A stretch of 7,860 nt of DNA from Cytophagales bacterium (lineage in GTDB: Bacteria > Bacteroidota > Bacteroidia > Cytophagales > Cyclobacteriaceae), in assembly GCA_029262955.1 (NCBI GenBank), contig JAJCYL010000282.1, forward strand, positions 1 through 7,860, in the 5' to 3' direction. Below are positions 1 through 6,179 of this stretch, piece by piece. Below the pieces are notes generated by a model. That model worked only from the letters and a program-made list of their open reading frames with translations. It had not been told where the DNA came from and made no database searches. Within the stretch, counting starts at the first letter, position 1. Each line of letters begins with the position of its first letter. The position numbers and the translations under genes were made by a program.

Positions 1-1236
1 ACGCTGGCGGGTTATTTGCATCAAACCAAACTTGGTCAGAGGGAGAATGGTAAATTTGGACCTATCCTCCTTCATTTCCTTTTTCATGGCGTCATAGATC
101 AACTTTTTGTTGTCTCTTTTCTTCATGTCAATGAAGTCTATGACAATGATGCCGCCCATATCTCGCAACCGGAGTTGTCGAGCTATTTCTTTTGCTGCTT
201 CAATATTAACGAGCATTGCCGTATCCTCTTGATTGGATTCAGCATTAGATTTATTGCCGCTATTGACATCAATTACATGGAGAGCTTCAGTATGCTCTAT
301 GATGAGATAGCCACCACCTGCAACGCTAACTGAAGTTCCAAAGGAAGTTTTTAACTGCTTCTCAACATTGTAGTGCTCGAAAATTTTGGTCTTGCTATTA
401 TGCAGCTTAACTATCTTTTCCTTTTCAGGTGCTATTTTTTGAATGAAATTTTTGACTTCCTGATATAGAGTTTTATCGTCAACTACAATATTGTCAAAGG
501 TTTCATTCAGGACATCTCGAAGGATAGATGAGGTGCGGTCCATCTCCCCGATTATCTTATCGTTCGGTTTTGCTCTTCTGAGTTTCTTAATTCCCTCTTC
601 CCAAATACTTACAGAATTCCTAAGGTCCTTGTCTAACTCAGCGACTTCTTTTCCTTCCGCTACCGTACGTATGATCACACCAAATCCCTCGGGCTTGATT
701 GAGGAAACAAGCCTTAATAGACGCTTGCGTTCATCGCTGTGAGATATCTTTTTCGATACGCTGACTGCATTAGAAAATGGAACCAGAACCAGATAACGGC
801 CGGCTATTGACAACTCACAGGAGAGTCTCGGTCCTTTTGTGGAGATTGGTTCCTTAACTACCTGAACAATAATTTGCTTGTTCCTATTCAAAACCTGGGT
901 CATTTTCCCAAGTTTATCAATGTCTGGTTCCATACGGAATCCAGCCAATTTTGGACTCACATTCCTATTATTCAGGTGAAGCCTTACAAATTTGTTAAGC
1001 GACTGAACCTGGGGTCCTAAATCTAGATAATGTAGAAAGGCATCTTTCTCATACCCGATATCTACAAATGCTGCATTGAGACCCTGAACAATTTTCTTGA
1101 CAGTTCCCAGATAGACATCACCAACATTAAATTTACGGCTATTGTCTTCATCATGAAACTCAAGTAATTTTTTCTCCTTTAGTAGAGCGATCCTACATCC
1201 ATTCTGAGTTGAATTAATGATTAATTCGCTACTCAA
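1..1236 (-). CDS. rng: Ribonuclease E/G family endoribonuclease, N-terminal 412 codons (3' end outside window)
   Basis: Single-strand-specific endoribonuclease of the RNase E/G family, which acts in the cytoplasm in rRNA maturation and mRNA decay. The frame is open from base 1236 to the window edge. An S1 RNA-binding domain lies around residues 37-125 (VGDVYLGTVKKIV, then AAFVDIGYEKDAFLH). The catalytic core follows with GGGYLIIEHTEALHVIDVNSG, in which D323 and N325 match E. coli RNase E D303 and N305, and GGIIVIDFIDM, in which D367 matches D346. ARQLRLRD between them and MQITRQR at the edge are also family signatures. The zinc-link cysteines and C-terminal region, probably about 100 residues, are missing because the window ends. 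The start is inferred as TTG at 1236 (then SSELIINSTQ): an in-frame stop lies eight codons upstream and there is no ATG nearby, though ATT at 1239 is possible. No Shine-Dalgarno is seen. It is probably the last visible gene of the leftward operon, 44 bp after the micro-gene. RNase G size fits better than RNase E, but this edge cannot prove it. Confidence 0.95.
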   Translation of the reverse strand, partial: MSSELIINSTQNGCRIALLKEKKLLEFHDEDNSRKFNVGDVYLGTVKKIVQGLNAAFVDIGYEKDAFLHYLDLGPQVQSLNKFVRLHLNNRNVSPKLAGFRMEPDIDKLGKMTQVLNRNKQIIVQVVKEPISTKGPRLSCELSIAGRYLVLVPFSNAVSVSKKISHSDERKRLLRLVSSIKPEGFGVIIRTVAEGKEVAELDKDLRNSVSIWEEGIKKLRRAKPNDKIIGEMDRTSSILRDVLNETFDNIVVDDKTLYQEVKNFIQKIAPEKEKIVKLHNSKTKIFEHYNVEKQLKTSFGTSVSVAGGGYLIIEHTEALHVIDVNSGNKSNAESNQEDTAMLVNIEAAKEIARQLRLRDMGGIIVIDFIDMKKRDNKKLIYDAMKKEMKEDRSKFTILPLTKFGLMQITRQR

Positions 1237-1280
1237 AATAGTTTGGGTTAAAAAGTTTTATAAGACTATATCTTTTCAGG

Positions 1281-1370
1281 CTACTTCTTCTTGTGCCTGT
1301 TTTTTCTTAGTCTCTTTTTCCTTTTATGGGTAGCGATCTTGTGTCGTTTTCTCTTTTTACCACAAGGCAT
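1281..1370 (-). CDS. 29-residue highly basic micro-protein, likely ribosome-associated (AURKAIP1/COX24, bS22/mS38-like)
   Basis: A very short gene of ATG, 29 codons and TAG. The product begins MPCGKKRKRHK, continues IATHKRKKRLRKNRHKKK, and holds 17 Lys/Arg plus 3 His in 29 residues. I recognise this as a peptide that recurs in Bacteroidota genomes. Its pattern (KRKR, then HKRKKRLRKNR) resembles the AURKAIP1/COX24 family, which includes the tiny actinobacterial ribosomal protein bS22 and mitochondrial mS38. Binding to rRNA in the ribosome is therefore the best inference, but it is not demonstrated here. It lies on the same strand as its neighbours, 30 bp after the TPR gene and 44 bp before rng, so it is probably co-transcribed with HU, the TPR gene and rng. 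The leader is A/T-rich (ACAAATTGTAGTT before ATG) with no Shine-Dalgarno. Gene finders with a length cut-off will miss it. Confidence 0.82.
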   Translation of the reverse strand: MPCGKKRKRHKIATHKRKKRLRKNRHKKK

Positions 1371-1400
1371 AACTACAATTTGTTAATGGTTTAAAATTCT

Positions 1401-2204
1401 TTAATTTATCTTATTCAGGTAGTCCTCGACCAACTTGATAATAGCCGGATCATTACCTTCCTTAGCTACGTATATAAAATTCTCCTTAGCTTTTTTGTCA
1501 TTTCCTATTTCTAAATAGCTCACTCCTAAATAAAAGTATCCTTCAATATTGGTCGGATCTAATTCTGTGACTGTTGTGAAACGATCAACCGCCCGATCAA
1601 ACTGTCCTGACTGAATACTTAGTAGTCCCAGATTATACTGGGCCTCAATGTTTTCAGGATTTTCTTCTGCTAGTTCTCGCAGCTTCAGAATCCCCTTCAT
1701 CGGATTATCTCCAGTCACTTGAGTCATTGCTATCCTGGCTGCCAAATCTGGTCTTTCAACTTCAGAACTTACCTGGGAATATACTGCTCTCACCCTCTCA
1801 CCAAATCTTTCCGCTATAATTCTATCGTTTACCAGGCCAAATGCCCGGTAATAGATATTTCCTGCTACCTCCTGTAGTCCTACCGTGTCCAACTGCAGAA
1901 TATACTCAGCATATTTGGCCGCACTGTCTATTTGATTATAAATAAGGAACGCTCTCGCTAAAGAGTCTGCAAAGGTAGAACTTTTTTGCATACTATTTGA
2001 GCGCGACAAGATATCTCTGAATTGATCTATTTTTATTGCCACTGAGTCGGGAATATCCATTTCGTGGATCTGACTTTCCTCAGGAGTTTGTTCCTGACTC
2101 AACGTTGTCTCCTCATCGTTTTTGACTACAACTTTTGGAAGTTGATATATTCCCAATATAGCAAGTGCGGCAATAATTGATATTATTATTTGTTGCCGTC
2201 GCAT
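1401..2204 (-). CDS. Membrane-anchored tetratricopeptide repeat protein, 267 aa
   Basis: Protein of unknown exact role. The N-terminus (MRRQQ followed by a hydrophobic stretch at about residues 6-22, IIISIIAALAILGIYQL) looks like an uncleaved signal anchor, with the positive charges placing the rest in the periplasm. An acidic linker rich in Glu, Gln and Ser follows (about 29-56), then a helical region (about 57-182). Two clear TPR units lie near the C-terminus, about 185-218 (AQYNLGLLSIQSGQFDRAVDRF) and 219-252 (GYFYLGVSYLEIGNDKKAKENF), each with the usual Y/G/A/F spacing and a P at the repeat junction. Weaker helical repeats may precede them. TPR arrays bind proteins, so a scaffold role in the envelope is likely, with partners unknown. 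The ATG at 2204 lies 12 bp after the HU stop codon, so the two are almost certainly co-transcribed. The location between a nucleoid protein and a ribosome/RNase pair gives no obvious functional link. Confidence 0.9.
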   Translation of the reverse strand: MRRQQIIISIIAALAILGIYQLPKVVVKNDEETTLSQEQTPEESQIHEMDIPDSVAIKIDQFRDILSRSNSMQKSSTFADSLARAFLIYNQIDSAAKYAEYILQLDTVGLQEVAGNIYYRAFGLVNDRIIAERFGERVRAVYSQVSSEVERPDLAARIAMTQVTGDNPMKGILKLRELAEENPENIEAQYNLGLLSIQSGQFDRAVDRFTTVTELDPTNIEGYFYLGVSYLEIGNDKKAKENFIYVAKEGNDPAIIKLVEDYLNKIN

Positions 2205-2216
2205 TAATACTTAGGG

Positions 2217-2510
2217 TTACGAAGTAATTTTCTTACTCCCTTTGATTTTTTCAACGAATACTTTGGAAGGTTTGAAAGAAGGAATGAAGTGTTCTTCTAT
2301 AACTATTGCGGTGTTCTTAGAAATATTGCGAGCAATCTTTCTGGCTCTCTTTTTATTAACAAAGCTGCCGAATCCTCTAACGTAGATATTCTCTCCATCA
2401 GCCATGGAGTTCTTTACTACCGTAAAAAATGCTTCGACTGTCGTTTGCACATCCGTTTTGTCGATTCCAGTCTTGTCGGATATTTCATTGATTATGTCGG
2501 CCTTTGTCAC
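2217..2510 (-). CDS. HU/IHF-family nucleoid DNA-binding protein, 97 aa
   Basis: Small dimeric histone-like protein that bends and compacts DNA in the nucleoid. The full-length fold is visible: N-terminal helices (MTKADIINEISDKTGI, then DVQTTVEAFFTVVKNSM), the signature turn GENIYVRGFGSF at about 39-50 (G46-F47-G48 as in E. coli HU), the basic beta-arm KKRARKIARNISKNT at about 53-67, and the C-terminal FIPSFKPSK motif at 75-83. The length is close to the usual 90-100 residues, with a short Lys-rich tail. Position 63, at the arm tip, is Ile (RNISK), whereas most HU and IHF proteins have the DNA-intercalating Pro (RNPQT or similar). I have the impression that this form is common in Bacteroidota. 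The start is GTG at 2510; no ATG is available in frame nearby and no Shine-Dalgarno is seen. It is the first gene of the leftward operon and diverges from mutY. Whether it behaves as HU or IHF cannot be decided from the sequence. Confidence 0.95.
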   Translation of the reverse strand: MTKADIINEISDKTGIDKTDVQTTVEAFFTVVKNSMADGENIYVRGFGSFVNKKRARKIARNISKNTAIVIEEHFIPSFKPSKVFVEKIKGSKKITS

Positions 2511-2542
2511 AATAAATTATTTAAGATTGAATGGTGTACTCA

Positions 2543-2550
2543 TATTTTTG
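2543..2550 (+). promoter_or_regulatory. Candidate Bacteroidota -7 element for the mutY-ssb-gldED set
   Basis: TATTTTTG matches TAnnTTTG exactly on the plus strand and points toward mutY. It would initiate near base 2557 and leave a leader of roughly 90 nt before the mutY TTG codon. The nearest upstream TTG (2527-2529) is only 13 bases away, which is shorter than the usual spacing, so support is weak. It lies 6 bp from the opposing minus-strand element. Confidence 0.3.
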
Positions 2551-2556
2551 GCGGGG

Positions 2557-2564
2557 CAAATTTA
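2557..2564 (-). promoter_or_regulatory. Candidate Bacteroidota -7 element for the HU operon
   Basis: On the minus strand this reads TAAATTTG, an exact match to the Bacteroidota -7 consensus TAnnTTTG used by the primary sigma factor of this phylum. It would start transcription near base 2550 and give a leader of about 40 nt before the HU GTG codon, a sensible length. No good TTTG or TTG -33 box sits 19-21 bases upstream; the region there is a T-run (ATTTTTAAAG), so the match is partial. Such 8-mers also occur by chance in AT-rich spacers. Confidence 0.42.
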
Positions 2565-2645
2565 AAAGGCGTCATGTACTTTAAAAATTATTTTGTCAAA
2601 TAATCGAACTTTCTTTACAGCTATAACTTAATCATTATTAGACAG

Positions 2646-3719
2646 TTGCCCCTTCAGTCAAATTCATTTGTAGCAGATCTGATGACATGGTACCTTCATA
2701 ATAAGAGGGAATTACCATGGAGACAGACTAATGACCCATATAAAATATGGTTATCGGAGATAATTCTGCAACAAACGAGGGTAAACCAAGGTTTGCCTTA
2801 TTATTTAAGATTTGTTGAAAAATATCCAACAATTCAGGCTCTTGCCAATGCCAACGAGGAGGAAGTTCTGAGATTATGGCAAGGTTTAGGCTATTATTCA
2901 CGAGCCAGGAATTTACATCAATGTGCAAAATTTGTGTCAACTAACCTCAAGGGTAAATTTCCGGAGACCTTTAGTGAGCTGATGAAGTTGAAAGGTGTGG
3001 GTCCATACACCGCAGCTGCCATTGCCTCAATTGCTTTTGGCGAAGCAGTTCCAACTATTGATGGGAATGTTTATAGAGTTCTAAGTCGCATACTCGGTAT
3101 TGATTTAAATATTGCGGATCAGAAGAGTAGAAAAGTATTTTTCAATAAGGCAAAAGAGTTAATGGCTGACAATGAGCCAGGATTTTTTAACCAGGCCATT
3201 ATGGAATATGGTGCGCTTTTTTGTCTTCCTAAAAAACCGAAATGTGAACAATGTACTATTAGCAAAAGTTGTCATGCATATGAGTTTAACCAGCAAGATT
3301 CCTTGCCAGTAAATAATAGGAAAATTAAAATCAGTAATCGGCACTTCAACTATGTCGTTTTTTGTACTGAAGATAAGATCTTAGTTAATAAGCGGAATCC
3401 AGGAGATATTTGGGAAAGTCTCTATGATTTCTACAATGTAGAATCAGATAGATTCCTTTCCGAAGAAGAACTGATGTTTGAACTGCCTACTCAATTCAAT
3501 AACAAGTGCACCGTAATATCTGTCTCAAAAGACTATAAGCATATCCTTACTCATCAGCGAATTAATGCCCGGTTTTATATTATTGAAATAAATGATCGTA
3601 ATTTTGCGAAAACCGTTGGAAAGAAACTTGGACTCCAACTGATTTCACAGCAAAGTCTGGAGCGTGTCCCAAAGCCAAGATTGATTGAAGGGTTTTTGGC
3701 TGACGAAAAATTTACATAA
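2646..3719 (+). CDS. mutY: A/G-specific adenine DNA glycosylase MutY, 357 aa
   Basis: Base-excision repair enzyme that removes adenine mispaired with 8-oxoguanine or guanine, preventing G:C to T:A changes. The glycosylase domain fills about residues 10-210. It has LPWR (23-26), the active-site WLSEIILQQTRV with catalytic Glu38, a helix-hairpin-helix at about 115-126 (LKGVGPYTAAAI), and VPTIDGNVYRV with catalytic Asp139. A [4Fe-4S] cluster has exact C-x6-C-x2-C-x5-C spacing (Cys193, 200, 203, 209). A C-terminal NUDIX-like 8-oxoG recognition domain covers about 232-350. The loop matching FSH of well-studied MutY proteins reads L301-T302-H303. The start is TTG at 2646, which gives the usual N-terminal length; an in-frame stop lies upstream at 2601, and the only nearby ATG (codon 13) would leave very few residues before the first helix. 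It is the first gene of the rightward set, 30 bp before ssb, and all key catalytic residues are present. Confidence 0.96.
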   Translation: MPLQSNSFVADLMTWYLHNKRELPWRQTNDPYKIWLSEIILQQTRVNQGLPYYLRFVEKYPTIQALANANEEEVLRLWQGLGYYSRARNLHQCAKFVSTNLKGKFPETFSELMKLKGVGPYTAAAIASIAFGEAVPTIDGNVYRVLSRILGIDLNIADQKSRKVFFNKAKELMADNEPGFFNQAIMEYGALFCLPKKPKCEQCTISKSCHAYEFNQQDSLPVNNRKIKISNRHFNYVVFCTEDKILVNKRNPGDIWESLYDFYNVESDRFLSEEELMFELPTQFNNKCTVISVSKDYKHILTHQRINARFYIIEINDRNFAKTVGKKLGLQLISQQSLERVPKPRLIEGFLADEKFT

Positions 3720-3749
3720 CTTGATTCAACTAATTTAATAATAGAAGCA

Positions 3750-4217
3750 ATGGCAGGAGTTAATAAAGTAATCTTAGTTGGCAATTTAGGTCGAGATCCT
3801 GAAGTAAGACATTTGGAAAGCGGAAGGGCAGTAGCGAATTTTTCTATCGCTACTAGTGAGACATACAAAAATAAGGAGGGAGATAAAGTTACTCACACTG
3901 AATGGCATAATGTAGTTTTATGGACTCCACTTGCAGAAATAGGAGAAAGGTTCTTGAAAAAAGGCTCACAGGTATACATTGAGGGTAAGCTGACTACAAG
4001 ATCTTACGATGACAAGGATGGAAATAAAAAGTACATTACCGAAGTAGTCGGAAGAGAAATGACTTTATTAGGAAGACCAGCAGATAGTCAAGGTGGAGGA
4101 GCAAGTAGTGGAGGAGCAAGTAATAGTGATAGTGTGGCTGAACCCACAACCGCTTCCCCTGCAGCATCAGAAACAACGTCAGCTGAAAATTCCGAAGTGG
4201 ATGACCTTCCATTTTAA
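3750..4217 (+). CDS. ssb: Single-stranded DNA-binding protein, 155 aa
   Basis: Binds and protects single-stranded DNA in replication, repair and recombination, and recruits partner proteins through its C-terminal tip. The OB fold covers about residues 3-110, starting MAGVNKVILVGNLGRDPEVR and including VANFSIAT, TEWHNVVLW (with Trp52 and Trp58) and GSQVYIEGKL. A disordered linker rich in Gly, Ser, Ala and Thr follows (about 111-146), and the chain ends in the acidic tip EVDDLPF, equivalent to the DDDIPF tail of E. coli SSB that binds RecG, RecO, PriA and others. The length is normal for the family. The ATG at 3750 has an A/T-rich leader without Shine-Dalgarno. It sits 30 bp after mutY and 20 bp before gldE. 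The presence of recG downstream is notable because RecG is an established SSB-tail partner in E. coli. The linker contains a perfect 15-bp tandem duplication. Confidence 0.97.
   Translation: MAGVNKVILVGNLGRDPEVRHLESGRAVANFSIATSETYKNKEGDKVTHTEWHNVVLWTPLAEIGERFLKKGSQVYIEGKLTTRSYDDKDGNKKYITEVVGREMTLLGRPADSQGGGASSGGASNSDSVAEPTTASPAASETTSAENSEVDDLPF
4093..4122 (+). repeat. Perfect 15-bp tandem duplication in the SSB linker
   Basis: GTGGAGGAGCAAGTA occurs twice in direct succession (4093-4107 and 4108-4122). The unit is a multiple of three, so the protein carries a repeated GGAS segment in the disordered linker and the frame is kept. This looks like replication slippage in a region tolerant of length change. 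Confidence 0.9.
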
Positions 4218-4237
4218 TGAATGAAAATTAATTGGAA

Positions 4238-5557
4238 ATGACTGATGATCCCTTGCCGGGGACTCTACTATTTATCCTAGCAGCTAGTCCTACATTTATT
4301 ATCATAAGCAGCGTGATTATGCTGTCTCTTCTGATATTGTCAGCGCTGGTATCAGGATCGGAAGTAGCCTTTTTCTCACTGACCCACAACGACATAGATC
4401 AGTGTCGAAGTTCTAATAGCCCTCAAGATCGTAAAGTGATACACTTATTAAATAAGCCTCAAAAACTTCTTGCCACGATCCTCATACTAAATAACCTGTT
4501 AAACATCGCTATAGTGACATACGCCACGTATGTGGCATGGGAAATTACAGGGACGAGAAACCCGGAAGGTAATATTGTTGTCACTCTAACCGTTTTGGTA
4601 ACGTTATCAATTTTGCTCTTTGGAGAATTCATGCCCAAAGTTTTCGCCAATCACAATAATTTAAATTTTGCCCGATTCACTAGTAGTCTATTGAGAACCT
4701 CTGCAACAGTATTCGGACCTCTATCAACTGTACTGCTTGGTATAGGTGATATTATTGAGAGGAGGATGAGAATTAAATCCTATAATGTATCTGTGGACGA
4801 GTTCAATCAGGCCCTGGAATTGACCACAAAAGATGAAGACTTAGAGAGTCAGAAGGACATTCTTAAAGGAATCGTCAACTTCGGAACACTTACGGTTAGG
4901 CAGATTATGAAATCCAGAATGGATATTACCGCTTTTGACGACGGGATTGATTTTCATGAATTGATGGACATGATCAATAAAACTGGATTTTCACGTATTC
5001 CCGTTTATAAAGAGACAGTAGATAAAATTGAAGGTATCCTCTATATAAAAGACATCTTACCACATACTGATAAAAATGAAAATTTTAAATGGCAAGAATT
5101 GCTAAGACCTGGGTACTTTGTGCCTGAGAGCAAGAAAATAGACTCACTCTTTAAAGATTTTCAAGAAAAAAGAGTTCACATGGCCATTGTAGTTGATGAG
5201 TATGGAGGTACCTCTGGCCTGGTGACTTTAGAAGATATCATAGAGGAGATTGTTGGTGAAATCAGTGATGAACATGATGAAGAGGAAGATGTTGACTATA
5301 AAATGGTCGATGAACAGACTTATATATTTGAAGGAAAAACATCTCTAAATGACTTCTGTAAAATACTGGGAGTAGAGCCTGTAATATTTGAGCAAATAAA
5401 GGGAGAAAGCGAATCACTAAGTGGGCTACTTCTGGAGATTCATTCCAAACTCCCCATAGCTGGCGAAAGCATTGAATTTGATCGCTTCATATTTACAATT
5501 ACATCAGTGGATCCAAGGCGAATAAAGAAAGTCAGGGTCTACATCAAGCAGGTGTGA
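4238..5557 (+). CDS. gldE: Gliding motility-associated protein GldE (DUF21/CBS/CorC-type membrane protein), about 439 aa
   Basis: Inner-membrane protein of the CNNM/CorB-like family, found beside gldD in Bacteroidota and associated with gliding and type IX secretion. Its biochemical activity is not settled, though relatives transport or sense Mg2+. Counting from the ATG at 4238, hydrophobic segments lie at about 9-38, 78-102, 112-129 and 150-170. They include the DUF21 signatures SGSEVAFFSL (39-48) and GEFMPKVFA (129-137). Two CBS domains follow: about 218-277 (VRQIMKSRMDI, GFSRIPVYKE, IEGILYIKDIL) and about 290-345 (VHMAIVVDEYGGTSGLVTLEDIIEEIVGE, split across two strands). An acidic stretch and a CorC_HlyC domain (about 361-437) complete it. 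A TTG at 4232 would add two residues; ATG is preferred, and an in-frame stop is just upstream. The stop TGA shares its A with the gldD ATG, implying translational coupling. The domain set is complete. Confidence 0.94.
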   Translation: MTDDPLPGTLLFILAASPTFIIISSVIMLSLLILSALVSGSEVAFFSLTHNDIDQCRSSNSPQDRKVIHLLNKPQKLLATILILNNLLNIAIVTYATYVAWEITGTRNPEGNIVVTLTVLVTLSILLFGEFMPKVFANHNNLNFARFTSSLLRTSATVFGPLSTVLLGIGDIIERRMRIKSYNVSVDEFNQALELTTKDEDLESQKDILKGIVNFGTLTVRQIMKSRMDITAFDDGIDFHELMDMINKTGFSRIPVYKETVDKIEGILYIKDILPHTDKNENFKWQELLRPGYFVPESKKIDSLFKDFQEKRVHMAIVVDEYGGTSGLVTLEDIIEEIVGEISDEHDEEEDVDYKMVDEQTYIFEGKTSLNDFCKILGVEPVIFEQIKGESESLSGLLLEIHSKLPIAGESIEFDRFIFTITSVDPRRIKKVRVYIKQV

Positions 5558-6141
5558 TGGGTTATAAGAAGACTATTTTGCTGATTCCTATCTTGATTGG
5601 CTTTGGGTTGCTTTCATGTACGACCGATTACGTACCAAAACCAAAAGGATTCAACCGAATTGTTCTACCCAAACCAAAGTTTTTGCAATTGCCAGATTCG
5701 TTTCCCTATAGCTTCCAATACTCATCCTATGCCAGGTTATTGAGAGACAGTTCATGGATGGCAGAGCGTTATTGGGTTGATATCTTCTATCCTTCTTTAG
5801 GAGCAAATGTCCAGGTGACTTATAAGTCGATCGATGGTAACCAAAAGCTATTAGAGGAATATCAGAATGATGCATATCGGCTTACTGCTAAACATCAAAT
5901 TAAAGCTTACTCAATAGAAGAGGTGAATGTCAAACTACCTAATGGGGATATAGCTGTGGTATCTGAGTTAGAGGGACAGGTTCCCAGTCAATTTCAATTT
6001 TATGTGACAGACTCTGTGCAACATTTCCTAAGGGGAGCATTATACTTCAGAACTGCTACTCAAAATGATTCATTGGCACCAGTCATTGAGTATATGAAGC
6101 AAGACATTATGCATTTGCTTAATACACTAAGCTGGAAATAA
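5557..6141 (+). CDS. gldD: Gliding motility lipoprotein GldD, 194 aa
   Basis: Lipoprotein required for gliding in Flavobacterium johnsoniae and linked to the type IX secretion machinery; its precise role is unclear. The N-terminus is a lipoprotein signal peptide, MGYKK followed by a hydrophobic stretch and the lipobox LLSC with acylated Cys21. Immediately after comes the GldD hallmark DYVPKPKGFNRIVLP (residues 24-38). This leads into the conserved region with FPYSFQYSSYA, WVDIFYPSLGANVQVTYK and a C-terminal half with LRGALYFRTATQNDSLAPVI, typical of the family. The length is normal. The ATG at 5557 overlaps the gldE stop by one base (TGATG), the preferred start; a GTG one codon earlier is also possible. 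Co-expression with gldE is very likely. The mature protein should sit in the periplasm, anchored by lipid. Confidence 0.95.
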   Translation: MGYKKTILLIPILIGFGLLSCTTDYVPKPKGFNRIVLPKPKFLQLPDSFPYSFQYSSYARLLRDSSWMAERYWVDIFYPSLGANVQVTYKSIDGNQKLLEEYQNDAYRLTAKHQIKAYSIEEVNVKLPNGDIAVVSELEGQVPSQFQFYVTDSVQHFLRGALYFRTATQNDSLAPVIEYMKQDIMHLLNTLSWK

Positions 6142-6179
6142 CATCTAAATCTCATAATCTTTATATTTAGGCAAGTGTG

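Noticed and set aside
16..742. Plus-strand open frames across the left end (16-333 and 491-742)
   Set aside because: They are antisense to the conserved RNase E/G frame, show no recognisable motifs, and start with TTG or ATG without context.
1237..1400. Possible terminator or small RNA in the gaps around the micro-gene
   Set aside because: The gaps (1237-1280 and 1371-1400) have no stable stem followed by a U-run on the minus strand; they read as ordinary short intergenic spacers.
2594..2599. TTGACA on the minus strand, resembling an E. coli sigma-70 -35 box
   Set aside because: No TATAAT-like sequence occurs 16-18 bases downstream, and it is about 30 bases from the better-supported TAAATTTG element.
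2289..2603. Plus-strand open frame of 104 codons over the HU gene and the divergent spacer
   Set aside because: It is the complement of a well-conserved HU gene; its predicted peptide has no recognisable domain and crosses the likely promoter region.
4523..4536. Inverted repeat GCCAC-GTAT-GTGGC inside gldE
   Set aside because: It is only a 5-bp stem, lies within a conserved membrane segment of the coding region, and has no U-run; chance is enough to explain it.
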